This document shows, one piece after another, positions 1 through 9,306 of a stretch of 64,000 nucleotides of DNA. The notes under the pieces are model-generated. The model was not told the origin of the DNA and ran no database searches. It saw only the letters and a list, made by a program, of their open reading frames with translations. The position numbers and the translations under genes are program-made. Location of the stretch: NCBI RefSeq assembly GCF_904848625.1, contig NZ_CAJHCP010000008.1, forward strand, positions 397,820 to 461,819. The letters run 5' to 3'. The DNA comes from Paraburkholderia metrosideri (GTDB taxonomy: Bacteria > Pseudomonadota > Gammaproteobacteria > Burkholderiales > Burkholderiaceae). Positions within the stretch are counted from its first letter, which is position 1. Each line of letters opens with the position of its first letter.

Positions 1-1
1 C

Positions 2-1345
2 GATCCCGACTACCTCGACGACTGGCTGGTGCGCGACTACCTGAACTCGGTGTCCGCCAAACTCGCGGCGGCGGCGAGTGCGCTGTACATCGGCGGCTAT
101 CGGCCTGACTTCGATCTGTTCGCCGTGCGCGACTCGCAAATCAACGCGTTTTCGTTACCCGGCGGTTTTATCGGCGTGAATACCGGCCTGATCGTGACCA
201 CACAAACCGAGTCCGAACTGGCCTCGGTACTCGGTCACGAAATGGGACACGTGCTGCAGCGGCACATTTCGCGGATGATCACCGCCGGCGAGCACAGCAC
301 CTACGCGGCGCTCGCCGGCATGCTATTCGCCGTGCTGGCGGGCGTGCTCGCACACAGCGGCGACCTCGGCAGCGCGATCGCGCTCGGCAGCGAGGCATAT
401 GCGGTCGACAACCAGTTGCGCTTCTCGCGTTCCGCCGAGCACGAGGCCGACCGCGTCGGCTTTCTGCTGCTGGCGGGCGCGGGCTACGACCCCTACGCGA
501 TGAGCGCGTTTTTCGGCCGCCTCGATCGGGCGGCGATGAGCGACATGGGCGTGCCGGCCTACGCGCGCACCCATCCGCTGACTGGCGAACGGATCGCCGA
601 CATGGAAGATCGCGCGCGACGTGCGGCGTACCGCCAGCCGCATCAAGCGCCCGAATACGGTTTTGTGCGGGCGCGTGCGCGGTTGCTGCAAGACCGCTCG
701 CGCAGCGAGTATGCCGATGAGATTTCGCGCATGCGAACCGAAATCGACGACCACACGGCGCTCAACGTCGCAGCCAACTGGTATGGGATTGCGTTCGGGC
801 AGATGCTGCTCGAACGTTATGACGACGCGGCGGCGTCGCTGGCGACATCGCGTGCCACGTTTGCCAACGGCGAAAAAGCGGAGGGTGAACCCGCGCGCAG
901 TTCGCCGAGCCTTGACGTGCTGGCCGCCGACATCGGCCGCCGTGCTGGCCGCGCGGACGAAGCCGCGAGCCTTGCCGAGTTCGCGCAGCAGCGCTGGCCG
1001 CAGTCAAATGCCGCGATCGACATGCACATCCGCACGTTGCTGACTTTGAAGCGTTTTGCCGACGCGCAAGCGCTCGCGCAGAAAGAGACGCGTGCGCATC
1101 CGGACCAGCCGGCGTGGTGGCTCTATCTCGCGCAGGCAAGCGCGGGCAGCGGCGATGCGTTGACGCAGCATCGGGCGATGGCGGAAAAGTTTGCGCTGGA
1201 GGGAGCGTGGCCGTCGGCGATCCGGCAACTGAAGGATGCGCGCGATCTGAAGCCGATTGCTTACTACGATCTCGCGACCGTCGATGCAAGGCTGCACGAG
1301 ATGGAGAGCCGCTATAAGGAAGAGCGGCTTGATGAGAAGAGCTAG
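2..1345 (+). CDS. M48 family metallopeptidase with C-terminal TPR region (5' partial)
   Basis: The reading frame is open from base 2, so the true start and probably the signal peptide lie left of the window; a GTG at 29 is only an internal candidate. About 447 residues are visible. HEMGH, the HExxH zinc site, falls near visible residues 79-83, and a second motif (AEHEADR) about 65 residues later supplies the third zinc ligand. The C-terminal half is helical and Ala/Leu-rich, like the TPR region of BepA/YfgC. Proteins of this kind work in the periplasm on assembly and quality control of outer-membrane beta-barrels; that role is inferred from the family. The gene faces away from the minus-strand set that follows. 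Confidence 0.88.
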   Translation, partial: DPDYLDDWLVRDYLNSVSAKLAAAASALYIGGYRPDFDLFAVRDSQINAFSLPGGFIGVNTGLIVTTQTESELASVLGHEMGHVLQRHISRMITAGEHSTYAALAGMLFAVLAGVLAHSGDLGSAIALGSEAYAVDNQLRFSRSAEHEADRVGFLLLAGAGYDPYAMSAFFGRLDRAAMSDMGVPAYARTHPLTGERIADMEDRARRAAYRQPHQAPEYGFVRARARLLQDRSRSEYADEISRMRTEIDDHTALNVAANWYGIAFGQMLLERYDDAAASLATSRATFANGEKAEGEPARSSPSLDVLAADIGRRAGRADEAASLAEFAQQRWPQSNAAIDMHIRTLLTLKRFADAQALAQKETRAHPDQPAWWLYLAQASAGSGDALTQHRAMAEKFALEGAWPSAIRQLKDARDLKPIAYYDLATVDARLHEMESRYKEERLDEKS

Positions 1346-1427
1346 CGGTTTTTGCTATCGACAGGTTTCGGCGCACCGTGCAGATGCCAATGCCGGTGCC
1401 GGTGCCGCAGAGCGCGCAGATAAGCCC

Positions 1428-2000
1428 TTACGCAAGCGCGGCCGGGCTCGATACAAACCCGAACCGCGCAGCGACATCGGCGCGACGCACGGGTTGCAGC
1501 GACAGGCCGGTCCCGTTGTTCCAGTGAAATTCGCCGCTCAACGAGTCGTCTGCCAGCGCAGCGTGCTCGGAGAAGATGTCCAGATCGTGATCGTGCAATA
1601 CGGCGATTCTGGCGGGTGTCTGAGTATCGCGAAACACAATCCCGCCTTCTTCATCGACGAACACCTCGGCTGGCTCGAACACGCCGCCAGCCTGGTCCTG
1701 CAACACGAGCGCGCCACTCGCATCGACCGACAAACGCACCACCCACGGGGTGTACCCCAACTCGACATAGACCCGCTGCGGGCCGTTCTGGAAATACCAC
1801 TGCCCGCGCTCGTCGGCGCCGTAGTTCCGGTTGATGAATCCCAGCAACGCGTCATGCCGGATCGCCGTGCCCGGTGAACCGCTCGCCTGAGCGGCTTCGT
1901 CACGCATACGCCAGTTGCCGCGCCGGTCCAGCATCAGCCAGCCGGTGCAACTGGGAACGTTCGGCCACTTGGCCAAGGCCTGCCTGACGATATCATCCAT
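1428..2000 (-). CDS. Uncharacterised conserved protein, DUF2946-type
   Basis: This 190-residue protein has no signal peptide or membrane segment. It opens with a short helix, then a W- and R-rich stretch (GNWRMRDE), and continues as alternating beta-like segments with conserved-looking motifs such as QWYFQNGPQRVYVEL and a HDHD run. I recognise it as a DUF (I recall DUF2946) found next to YheT hydrolases in Burkholderia; the family number is from memory. Its ATG at 2000 overlaps the end of the upstream yheT-like gene by 8 bp, so the two are translationally coupled. Function is unknown. Confidence 0.75.
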   Translation of the reverse strand: MDDIVRQALAKWPNVPSCTGWLMLDRRGNWRMRDEAAQASGSPGTAIRHDALLGFINRNYGADERGQWYFQNGPQRVYVELGYTPWVVRLSVDASGALVLQDQAGGVFEPAEVFVDEEGGIVFRDTQTPARIAVLHDHDLDIFSEHAALADDSLSGEFHWNNGTGLSLQPVRRADVAARFGFVSSPAALA

Positions 2001-3102
2001 GATGAATTTGCCGCTCCAGATAGCCGAACACGCGCCGCGAAAGCCAGTCGATCCGGCCCGGAAACGGCCCCGTCATAAAGCCAGCGTGACCGCCGTGTTC
2101 GGGTTGATCAAGTTCCACCGCCGCCGACACCTCGTGCCGCGACGGCAACGACTCGGCCGGCAGGAACGGATCATTGCGCGCGTTCAGCACCAGCGTCGGT
2201 ACTTCGATATGCGGCAGCAGCGGGCGGGTGGTCGCCGTGCTCCAGTACTCGTCGGTATCGCGAAAGCCATGCAGCGGGGCGGTCACTACGTTGTCGAATT
2301 CATACATCGTGCGGCTCGCCAGCATCGCATTGCGGTCGAACAGGCCGGGAAACTGGACCAGCTTCTGCTCGGCCTTACGCTTGAGCGTCTTCAGGAAACT
2401 GCGCGTGTAGACGAGGCCGAAACCTTGCGACAAGGCCCGGCCACCCGCCTGCACGTCGATCGGCGTTGAAATCGCCGCAGCCGCCGACACCACCGACGCG
2501 GCCTCGCCACGCTGCTCGCCGAGCCAGCGCAGCAGCACATTGCCGCCGAGCGACACGCCCGCCGCGACGATCGGCCCGCGATGCGCAGCGCGCAAGCGTC
2601 GCAGCACCCAATCGACTTCGGCGCTGTCGGCCAGATGGTAGAAGCGCGGCAAGCGGTTCAACGATCCGCTGCAACTGCGAAAGTGCGGGACGACGCCGTG
2701 CCAGCCGTACTGATGCGCGGCCGACATCAGCGACGCAGCGTAGTGCGACGCCGAACTGCCTTCGAGGCCGTGAAACAGCACGAATAGAGGGGCATCTGGC
2801 GCAGGCATCTGACGCGTCGCGGCGACACCGGGCGCGAGCGACGTGGCTTCAGCGTGGCCGCCATGCACGACCCAGTCGAGATCGATGAAATCGCCGTCAG
2901 GCGTGTCCCAGCGTTCGCGGCGAAACGACACCGAAGGGCGGCGCGCGAACAACGACGGGACAATGGTCTGCACATGCCGGTTCGGCAGCCAGAGCGGCGC
3001 GCGGTACAGCAGCTCGACCGTTGCCTCGACGGCAGCCTCGGCCGCGGCGCGGGCGGTGCCGGCGGGGTCGGAGGAAAGAGGTTTATTGGGCGTCGAACTC
3101 AT
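1993..3102 (-). CDS. YheT-family alpha/beta hydrolase
   Basis: A 369-residue alpha/beta-hydrolase of the YheT/UPF0017 group. The oxyanion-hole segment HGLEGSS is at residues 111-117, the nucleophile elbow GVSLGGN at 182-188 (Ser184), and the catalytic-His region HGGHAGF near the C-terminus. NRHVQT near residue 41 is typical of the family. Members are probably cytoplasmic esterases or lipases, and their natural substrate is unsettled. It overlaps the following DUF gene by 8 bp and follows the NTF2-like gene by about 50 bp, on the same strand. Confidence 0.88.
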   Translation of the reverse strand: MSSTPNKPLSSDPAGTARAAAEAAVEATVELLYRAPLWLPNRHVQTIVPSLFARRPSVSFRRERWDTPDGDFIDLDWVVHGGHAEATSLAPGVAATRQMPAPDAPLFVLFHGLEGSSASHYAASLMSAAHQYGWHGVVPHFRSCSGSLNRLPRFYHLADSAEVDWVLRRLRAAHRGPIVAAGVSLGGNVLLRWLGEQRGEAASVVSAAAAISTPIDVQAGGRALSQGFGLVYTRSFLKTLKRKAEQKLVQFPGLFDRNAMLASRTMYEFDNVVTAPLHGFRDTDEYWSTATTRPLLPHIEVPTLVLNARNDPFLPAESLPSRHEVSAAVELDQPEHGGHAGFMTGPFPGRIDWLSRRVFGYLERQIHHG

Positions 3103-3153
3103 GCCGGCGTGAGGGCAAAAAATAACAACGCAAACCGGGAGCGCCGGCCTGCG

Positions 3154-3600
3154 TCAATGCAACGAGCCCTGGCCATGCCGCATCTTCGTGGCGAACTGGC
3201 TGGCGGCCTCGTTCGGCATCGGACTCGCGTGAATGTGCGCGATACGCCACTCGCCGCGTTCGTGGACCATCACGTAGGTCGTGAACACCATGTTGGGCAT
3301 GGCTTTCGGGTCGGCCGGACGATGCGCTTCGGCAATCGCATAGACCACGGTGCCGAGACTGTCGTACACGCGAATATCGAGCGGTTCGATCGAAACTGGC
3401 GCGGCTTCGAGCTGGATCTGCAAGCCGGCGCGAATACTGTCCAGGCCGTGCAGGTGGGAGCCGTCGGCGCAGATGCAGCTAACGAACTCTTCGTCGATCC
3501 ACAGGCCCATCAAGCTGTCGATATTGACCTCGGCGACGGCCTGATAGTAGGCGTTCAGGGTATCGGCGGCGGCTTCGAAGATATGGGCAAAACGTGGCAT
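3154..3600 (-). CDS. NTF2-like / DUF4440-type protein
   Basis: A 148-residue protein with the layout of SnoaL/NTF2-like folds: an N-terminal helix, a central segment (ADGSHLHGLDSIRAGL) and terminal beta-strands including the E-W-R-I-A-H-I-H motif, usual in DUF4440 proteins. There is no signal peptide. Such domains act as small-molecule enzymes or binding modules, and nothing here names a substrate. It lies between waaF and the YheT-like gene, on the same strand. The 205 bp up to waaF contain short repeats of a CGGTCTAAC-like word near 3766-3800 and no gene. Confidence 0.75.
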   Translation of the reverse strand: MPRFAHIFEAAADTLNAYYQAVAEVNIDSLMGLWIDEEFVSCICADGSHLHGLDSIRAGLQIQLEAAPVSIEPLDIRVYDSLGTVVYAIAEAHRPADPKAMPNMVFTTYVMVHERGEWRIAHIHASPMPNEAASQFATKMRHGQGSLH

Positions 3601-3805
3601 GGCTCGTCAGTCTCTTGTGCGCGGCGCGCGGTTGCGGGGCAGCGGTCAGCGGGACAGTCCGATGAACCGGACTTGTCGCCCCCTGGCGCCAGCATGGTCG
3701 CACCGTGAGGCACGAACATGACGCGACGCGCTTGAGGGGCGTGCGGTACTGCAAGCAGCGAATGTCGGTCTAACGATCTAACGGTCGATCGGTCTACCGG
3801 TCGGC

Positions 3806-4831
3806 TCAGCGTTGCGCGAGCAGCATGCCACGCAAATCGCCGAATACCTGTTCGGCGCTCAATTGCTTGAGGCAGTTCAGATGACCGAGCGGACACTCGC
3901 GCTCAAAACAGGGGCTGCATTCGAGATGAAGCCATTGTACCTTCGCAAGCTCCGACAAGGGCGGGGTGTGGCGCGGATCGGTCGAACCGTACACGGCCAC
4001 CAGCGGACGGCGCAGCGCGGCAGCCACGTGCATCAGGCCTGAGTCGTTCGTGACCACGGCATTGGCTCGCGAGATCAGCGCGCAAGCCTCGCCCAGCGCG
4101 GTTTGCCCGCACAGATTGCGCACGTTCGGCGCTTTTTCGGCGATGGCCTGTGCAAGCGGCGAATCTTTCGGCGAACCGAGCGCGATGATCTGCGTGTACG
4201 GGAACGACTGGCCGACCATCTGCGCGAGCGCCGCGAAGTGCTCGGGCGGCCAGCGTTTGGCCGGCCCGTACTCGGCGCCGGGACAGAACACCAGCAGCGG
4301 CACGCGCGTGTCCAGATTGAAGCGGGTCGACACGCGCGACGCTTCGTTCAGGTCTGCATCGAGCCGCGGCATTGGCAGGTCGTCGGGAAGCTTCGCGCCC
4401 GGCGCGTACGCGAGGGCCGCGTAATGGCCGACCATCGGTGGACGCTCGTCCTTGCGCGGATTCGCGTGACGCACGTTCAGCAGGCCGTAGCGGCTTTCGC
4501 CGGTATAGCCGATGCGCAGCGGAATACCCGCCATCCACGGAATCAGTGCCGATTTGAGCGAGTTCGGCAACACGTACGCTGCGTCGTAGCCGACGTCGCG
4601 CAAGTCGCTCGACAGTTGCCAGCGGCGCAGCATTTGCAGCTTGCCGTGCGCGAGGTCGGTGGCGTAGACGTCGCGGATTTCCGGCATGCGTTCGAGCACG
4701 GGCGCGACCCACGAGGGCGCGACCGCGTCGATGACGATGCGCGGATGCAATTTCACGAGGCGCGCAAACAGCGGCTGCGCCATCAATGCGTCACCGATCC
4801 AGTTCGGTGCGATAACCAACGCGCGACGCAT
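3806..4831 (-). CDS. waaF: Lipopolysaccharide heptosyltransferase II
   Basis: The enzyme adds the second L-glycero-D-manno-heptose to the inner core of lipopolysaccharide on the cytoplasmic face of the inner membrane. The start at 4831 gives 341 residues beginning MRRALVIAPNWIGDALMAQP, the usual GT9 N-terminus; a longer reading from 4939 adds 36 residues unlike the family. The donor-binding part includes PGAEYGPAKRWP and the TNDSGLMHVAAAL segment. A Cys-containing C-terminal stretch (CSPCFERECPLGH) is also usual in WaaF. It follows ilvE and the small zinc-finger gene, but a 426-bp gap suggests its own promoter. Confidence 0.93.
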   Translation of the reverse strand: MRRALVIAPNWIGDALMAQPLFARLVKLHPRIVIDAVAPSWVAPVLERMPEIRDVYATDLAHGKLQMLRRWQLSSDLRDVGYDAAYVLPNSLKSALIPWMAGIPLRIGYTGESRYGLLNVRHANPRKDERPPMVGHYAALAYAPGAKLPDDLPMPRLDADLNEASRVSTRFNLDTRVPLLVFCPGAEYGPAKRWPPEHFAALAQMVGQSFPYTQIIALGSPKDSPLAQAIAEKAPNVRNLCGQTALGEACALISRANAVVTNDSGLMHVAAALRRPLVAVYGSTDPRHTPPLSELAKVQWLHLECSPCFERECPLGHLNCLKQLSAEQVFGDLRGMLLAQR

Positions 4832-5257
4832 CAGAGTGAGTGTCCGGTGTCGAAACGAAACGCCGCGCGCGCAGTGCGCGTGGCGCTCGGATAGGTAAAA
4901 GGGGAAAAACCGCTCGCTGCGTAGCGCGATTCCGGCCACGCCGGATGCGCCGCGACGGCGGTTTTGCTGCTATGTCGCGCTTGCCGTTGAGCGTGTTGTC
5001 GCGTTTGCGTGGCTGCTGGTCGTTGCATGACTGAGGCGGCTTCGTCTGGAGCTGAATGGGCAACGAACGACGCAACGCAACCGATGGCGACGGCGCAAGC
5101 CGCCGAATCGATGTCGACCTCAACATCGTTCCGCTCGATCCCGCGCAAACCGCCGCCCTGTCGACAAACGCACTTCAAATCGAGGCCAAAGGCCGGAAGC
5201 TCAGCAAGCAGCGCCGCTAACAACAACGCTCATTGAACAACGCTCAATGTGCCGGGT
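4832..5257. other. Gene-free stretch between waaF and the zinc-finger gene
   Basis: This 426-bp stretch holds only short open frames on both strands. The longest, about 131 codons on the minus strand, shows no recognisable motif and runs into waaF in another frame. It probably contains the waaF promoter, but I cannot point to convincing -35 and -10 boxes. Confidence 0.45.
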
Positions 5258-5452
5258 TCAATGACCCCGGACCACTTCGCCGTCGCGCAGTTTGTAACGC
5301 GTGCTGCAATACGGGCACTTCGCCTCGCCATGCGTGACGTCGATAAAGACGCGCGGATGCGCGCTCCAACGCGGCATGTTCGGGTTCGGGCAGTAGGCCG
5401 GAAGGTCTTTTGCCGACAGTTCAACCAGCGGCATTTCCTTGATTTCGCTCAT
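5258..5452 (-). CDS. Small zinc-finger protein (zf-CHCC type)
   Basis: A 64-residue protein with a Cys at position 21, a central VFIDVTHGEAKCPYCSTRY segment and a C-P-Y-C knuckle around residues 46-49, matching the zf-CHCC fold related to the small mitochondrial complex I subunit NDUFS6. Bacterial members are common downstream of ilvE in betaproteobacteria; their function is unproven. The start at 5452 is chosen because homologous-looking sequence begins there; the same frame is open further upstream but turns into Arg/His-rich noise. It lies 89 bp downstream of ilvE on the same strand and is probably co-transcribed. Confidence 0.85.
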   Translation of the reverse strand: MSEIKEMPLVELSAKDLPAYCPNPNMPRWSAHPRVFIDVTHGEAKCPYCSTRYKLRDGEVVRGH

Positions 5453-5541
5453 GGACTTTCTCGTTGTATGCAGGGTGCGGGCGTTGCGCCGGGACTCGCC
5501 CCGGCCATGGGGGCCGGGCGGAGAAACCAGCGCAGCGCGCG

Positions 5542-6465
5542 TTAGATCTTGGTGAGCCAGTGCGCGTACTTGTCGCTCTTGCCGTTCACGATGTCGAAGA
5601 AGCCCGACTGCAGCTTCTCGGTGATCGGACCGCGCGAGCCCGAGCCGATGGTGCGGTTGTCGAGCTCGCGGATCGGCGTGACTTCGGCGGCGGTGCCGGT
5701 GAAGAACGCTTCGTCGCAGGTATAAACCTCGTCGCGCGTGATGCGCTTTTCGATCACCTGGATGCCCGCGTCGCGGGCCAGCGTGATGACCGTATCGCGC
5801 GTGATGCCGTCGAGGCACGACGACAGGTCGGGCGTGTACAGCTTGCCGTTGTTCACGAGGAAGAAGTTTTCGCCCGAGCCTTCCGACACGTAGCCGTCGA
5901 CGTCGAGCAGCAGCGCTTCGTCGTAGCCGTCGGCGATCGCTTCCTGATTGGCCAGGATCGAGTTCACGTACCAGCCCGACGCCTTCGCGCGGACCATCGA
6001 CACGTTCACATGATGGCGCGTGAACGACGACGTTTTCACGCGAATGCCCTTGGCGATGCCGTCTTCACCGAGGTAAGCGCCCCACGGCCACGCGGCGATC
6101 GCCACGTGAATCGTGTTGCCCTTGGCCGACACGCCGAGCTTTTCCGATCCGACCCAGATGATCGGGCGCAGGTAGCACGATTCGAGCTTGTTTTCGCGGA
6201 CCACTTCGCATTGCGCGGCCGCCAGCGTTTCGTGGTCGAACGGCACGTCCATCTGGAAAATCTTGGCCGAGTTCAGCAGACGCTTGGTGTGCTCCTGCAG
6301 ACGGAAGATCGCGGTGCCGCCGTCGGCCGTCTTGTAAGCGCGGACGCCTTCAAAAACGCCCATGCCGTAGTGCAGCGTGTGAGTGAGCACGTGGATCTTG
6401 GCATCGCGCCAGTCGATGAGCTTGCCATCCATCCAGATCTTGCCGTCGCGGTCGGCCATTGACAT
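5542..6465 (-). CDS. ilvE: Branched-chain amino acid aminotransferase
   Basis: A 307-residue fold-type IV PLP enzyme that interconverts Leu, Ile and Val with their 2-oxo acids using glutamate. Visible features are HYGMGVFEGVRAY near residues 32-44, the PLP lysine (Lys161 in VRAKASGWYVNS) and the phosphate-binding SEGSGENFF segment. A GGAGA ribosome-binding site lies just ahead of the ATG at 6465; a second in-frame ATG at 6459 is possible. A reading from 6645 adds 60 unlikely residues. It is divergent from azlCD, which exports branched-chain amino acids, so the neighbourhood is functionally coherent. Confidence 0.95.
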   Translation of the reverse strand: MSMADRDGKIWMDGKLIDWRDAKIHVLTHTLHYGMGVFEGVRAYKTADGGTAIFRLQEHTKRLLNSAKIFQMDVPFDHETLAAAQCEVVRENKLESCYLRPIIWVGSEKLGVSAKGNTIHVAIAAWPWGAYLGEDGIAKGIRVKTSSFTRHHVNVSMVRAKASGWYVNSILANQEAIADGYDEALLLDVDGYVSEGSGENFFLVNNGKLYTPDLSSCLDGITRDTVITLARDAGIQVIEKRITRDEVYTCDEAFFTGTAAEVTPIRELDNRTIGSGSRGPITEKLQSGFFDIVNGKSDKYAHWLTKI

Positions 6466-6774
6466 ACGATTCTCCAGCAGTGCGTTATGAGTGCCCCAGA
6501 CCTGGCGCTGCGCGCAGGTTCCCCGTGGAGCAAGAAAACCGGGGTGGCCCGTCGGTTTCCCGCGAGGCGTGCTGCCCAACGGGGACTTTCTTCGGGGCCT
6601 AATCAAGAGCGTTATTTTAGCGTCTTTTGCACACAGAACGGGCATTTGGCCGCATACCCGACGCTATAATCCGGCGCACGCTTCAATCAAATCCGGATGC
6701 GCCAGCGGGTGCACGACTTTCCTGGCGTCGACCTTCCTTCTTTGCCGCGCCCTTGCGCGTGCGCACTACGCCTG
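6466..6774. promoter_or_regulatory. Divergent promoter region between ilvE and azlC
   Basis: This 309-bp stretch separates two divergent genes. A perfect TATAAT at 6665-6670 sits about 105 bp upstream of azlC and is a candidate -10 box, though no good -35 box is found at 16-18 bp. On the opposite strand a TAAAAT near 6616 could serve ilvE. Neither has been tested. No gene is supported here. Confidence 0.35.
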
Positions 6775-7521
6775 ATGCCTGCTCGTCTGTCAGACCTCAA
6801 TCGCCGTGCATTTCTTGAAGGCGCACGCGATTACTCGCCCACGCTGATGGCGATTTTCTCCTGGGGGCTGGTCACCGGTATCGCGATGAGCAAGTCCGTG
6901 CTCACGCTGCCGCAGTCACTCGTCATGTCGCTGCTGTGCTACGCCGGTTCGTCGCAACTGGCGGTTTTGCCGCTTCTCGCCGCGAAGCTGCCGGTCTGGA
7001 CCGTGCTGCTCACCGCAGCCATGGTCAATACCCGCTTCGTCATTTTCAGCGTCGGCCTTGCGCCACACTTCTCCTATCTGTCGATGTGGCGGCGCATCGT
7101 GCTCGGCTATTTCAACGGCGACGTCATCTATCTGCTATTCCAGAAAAAGAGCTTCGAGCCGGGCTACGTGCCGGGCAAGGAGGCCTATTACTGGGGCATG
7201 GCGCTGTCGAGCTGGTTGTCGTGGCAGGTGTCGTCGATTGCCGGCATTCTGCTGGCGAGCCTGATCCCCGATAACTGGGGACTCGCGCTGGCGGGCACGT
7301 TGGCCTTGCTGCCCATCATGGTGTCGGCGATCGCCACGCGCTCCACGCTGGTGGCGGTCGCCATCGCCGGCATCGTTTCTCTGCTCGCTTTCGACCTGCC
7401 GTACCGGCTCGCACTGCCGCTCGCGGTGATCGCGGCCATCGTGGCCGGCAGCGCCGCCGACCTGATGGTCGAGCGCGCCGATCTGCGCCGCATCCGCAAC
7501 AGTACAGGAGACTCCCGGTGA
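6775..7521 (+). CDS. azlC: AzlC-family branched-chain amino acid exporter, large subunit
   Basis: A 248-residue inner-membrane protein with about seven hydrophobic segments. The N-terminal FLEGARDYSPTLMAIFSWGL, with its G-R-D-x-x-P core, is typical of AzlC. With AzlD it forms a branched-chain amino acid exporter (AzlCD/YgaZH type); the substrate is a family-level inference, supported by divergent ilvE next door. The ATG at 6775 is preferred because family similarity begins there; upstream in-frame sequence (from 6697) is not conserved-looking. It overlaps azlD by 4 bp. Confidence 0.88.
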   Translation: MPARLSDLNRRAFLEGARDYSPTLMAIFSWGLVTGIAMSKSVLTLPQSLVMSLLCYAGSSQLAVLPLLAAKLPVWTVLLTAAMVNTRFVIFSVGLAPHFSYLSMWRRIVLGYFNGDVIYLLFQKKSFEPGYVPGKEAYYWGMALSSWLSWQVSSIAGILLASLIPDNWGLALAGTLALLPIMVSAIATRSTLVAVAIAGIVSLLAFDLPYRLALPLAVIAAIVAGSAADLMVERADLRRIRNSTGDSR

Positions 7522-7841
7522 CATCCGCGCAAATCTGGCTCGCCATTTTTGGCATGACCTTCGTCACCGCTTTGACACGCGCGATGTTTCTAATCGGCGG
7601 CGAGCGCACGGTTTTGCCGGCCCGTGTGCAACGGATGCTGCGCTACGCTCCGGCTGCGGCGCTGGCCGCCGTGGTGTTGCCCGACGTGCTGGCGACACCC
7701 GGCGGCCTGTCGTTCGCGCCATCCAATCACGAGTTTTACGCAACCCTGGCCGGTCTCGGGTGGTTTTTGTGGCGTCGCAGCATGCTCGGCACGATTGTCA
7801 CCGGAATGGTCGTGTTCACTCTGTTGCGCGTCTTCATGTAA
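7518..7841 (+). CDS. azlD: AzlD-family small subunit
   Basis: A 107-residue protein with three to four hydrophobic segments, beginning with GTG at 7518 inside the stop of azlC (GTGA overlap) and preceded by an AGGAG ribosome-binding site. The segment FVTALTRAMFLI and the PAALAAVVLPDV region match the AzlD profile. It is the partner subunit of the AzlC exporter, and the translational coupling supports a fixed stoichiometry. Confidence 0.86.
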   Translation: MTSAQIWLAIFGMTFVTALTRAMFLIGGERTVLPARVQRMLRYAPAAALAAVVLPDVLATPGGLSFAPSNHEFYATLAGLGWFLWRRSMLGTIVTGMVVFTLLRVFM

Positions 7842-7857
7842 TTGGATGACTGAAAAT

Positions 7858-7877
7858 GTTGCGTTGCACCACGCAAC
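7858..7877 (+). terminator. Possible hairpin after azlD
   Basis: GTTGCGT and ACGCAAC form a 7-bp stem around a 6-base loop, 16 bp after the azlD stop. It is followed by GCTTATCTTC, a poor U-tract, so termination is uncertain. The remaining bases up to pgk contain a TAAAAT at 7938-7943 without a good -35 partner. Confidence 0.35.
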
Positions 7878-8111
7878 GCTTATCTTCAAATACGCGTCAT
7901 TCGCCCAGTTGCGGGTCAGAAGGCAGTGTGGATCGGTTAAAATGCTCGTTTTCGGGTTTGAGCGCGCCGGTGCAAGGCGCGAGAACCGCGGCCATGCCGC
8001 CCGCGCCCGATCCTGTGGAGCCGCTGCTGTGCAAAAGCGCTGGAGTCTGCCGCGCTTGAAGCGCGCGCGTCGCCCGTCACCGCCTTCTCATCAACTCGCA
8101 CACACACGCCC

Positions 8112-9305
8112 ATGAACAAGGTATTGCGTCTCTCCGATCTGATCGCCGAAGGCAAGTTGTCCGGCAAACGCGTGTTTATCCGCGCCGATCTGAACGTGCC
8201 GCAGGACGATCAAGGCAACATTACCGAAGACACCCGTATCCGCGCCTCCGTGCCGGCTATCAAGGCAGCGCTCGACGCCGGCGCGGCCGTGATGGTCACG
8301 TCGCATCTGGGTCGTCCGACCGAGGGCGATTTCAAGCCGGAAGACTCGCTCGCGCCGGTCGCGAAGCGCCTCGCCGAGTTGCTCGGCCGCGACGTGCCGC
8401 TGGTCGCCAACTGGGTTGAAAACGGCGTGAACGTCGCGCCGGGCTCGGTCGTGCTGCTGGAAAACTGCCGCGTCAACAAGGGCGAAAAGAAAGATTCCGA
8501 CGAGCTCGCGCAGAAAATGGCGAAGCTTTGCGATATCTATGTGAACGACGCGTTCGGCACCGCGCACCGCGCAGAAGCCACCACCCACGGCATCGCGAAG
8601 TACGCGCCGGTTGCCTGTGCCGGCCCGCTGCTCGCGGCTGAACTCGAAGCGCTCGGCAAGGCGCTCGGCGCACCGAAGCGTCCGCTGGTGGCGATCGTCG
8701 CCGGCTCGAAGGTGTCGACCAAACTGACCATTCTGAAGTCGCTGGCCGACAAGGTCGATCAGCTGATCGTCGGCGGCGGGATTGCCAATACGTTCATGCT
8801 GGCCGCTGGCCTGAAGATCGGCAAGTCGCTGGCCGAAGCCGATCTGCTTGAAGAAGCCAAAGCGATCATCGAAGCCGCCAAAGCCCGTGGCGCATCGGTG
8901 CCGATCCCGGTCGATGTGGTCACCGCCAAAGAGTTTTCGCCCAACGCGAAGGCCGAAATCAAGGCCGTCGCCGATGTTCAAGACGACGACATGATCCTCG
9001 ACATCGGACCGGAAACCGCGAAGACGCTCGCGTCGCAACTCGAAAAGGCCGGCACGATCGTGTGGAACGGCCCGGTCGGTGTGTTCGAATTCGACCAGTT
9101 CGGCAACGGCACGAAGACGCTGGCTGACGCAATCGCCAAGTCGGGCGCGTTCTCGATTGCAGGCGGCGGCGACACGCTCGCGGCCATCGCCAAGTACGGC
9201 ATCCAGGAAAAAATCAGTTACATCTCGACGGGCGGCGGCGCCTTCCTCGAGTTCCTCGAAGGCAAGAAGCTGCCGGCTGTCGAAATCCTGGAATCGCGGG
9301 CTTAA
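8112..9305 (+). CDS. pgk: Phosphoglycerate kinase
   Basis: A 397-residue glycolytic enzyme that transfers phosphate between 1,3-bisphosphoglycerate and ADP. The N-domain shows RADLNVPQDD near residues 22-31 and SHLGRPTEGD near 60. The C-domain shows the nucleotide-binding GNGT and GGGDTLAAI segments. Length and start match the family. It begins a plus-strand carbon-metabolism run (pgk, pyk, fba). An in-frame open stretch starts 1 bp after its stop and leads into pyk. Confidence 0.97.
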   Translation: MNKVLRLSDLIAEGKLSGKRVFIRADLNVPQDDQGNITEDTRIRASVPAIKAALDAGAAVMVTSHLGRPTEGDFKPEDSLAPVAKRLAELLGRDVPLVANWVENGVNVAPGSVVLLENCRVNKGEKKDSDELAQKMAKLCDIYVNDAFGTAHRAEATTHGIAKYAPVACAGPLLAAELEALGKALGAPKRPLVAIVAGSKVSTKLTILKSLADKVDQLIVGGGIANTFMLAAGLKIGKSLAEADLLEEAKAIIEAAKARGASVPIPVDVVTAKEFSPNAKAEIKAVADVQDDDMILDIGPETAKTLASQLEKAGTIVWNGPVGVFEFDQFGNGTKTLADAIAKSGAFSIAGGGDTLAAIAKYGIQEKISYISTGGGAFLEFLEGKKLPAVEILESRA

Positions 9306-9306
9306 C

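Noticed and set aside
4831..5226. Minus-strand frame of 131 codons upstream of waaF
   Set aside because: No motif, no ribosome-binding site and composition unlike neighbouring genes.
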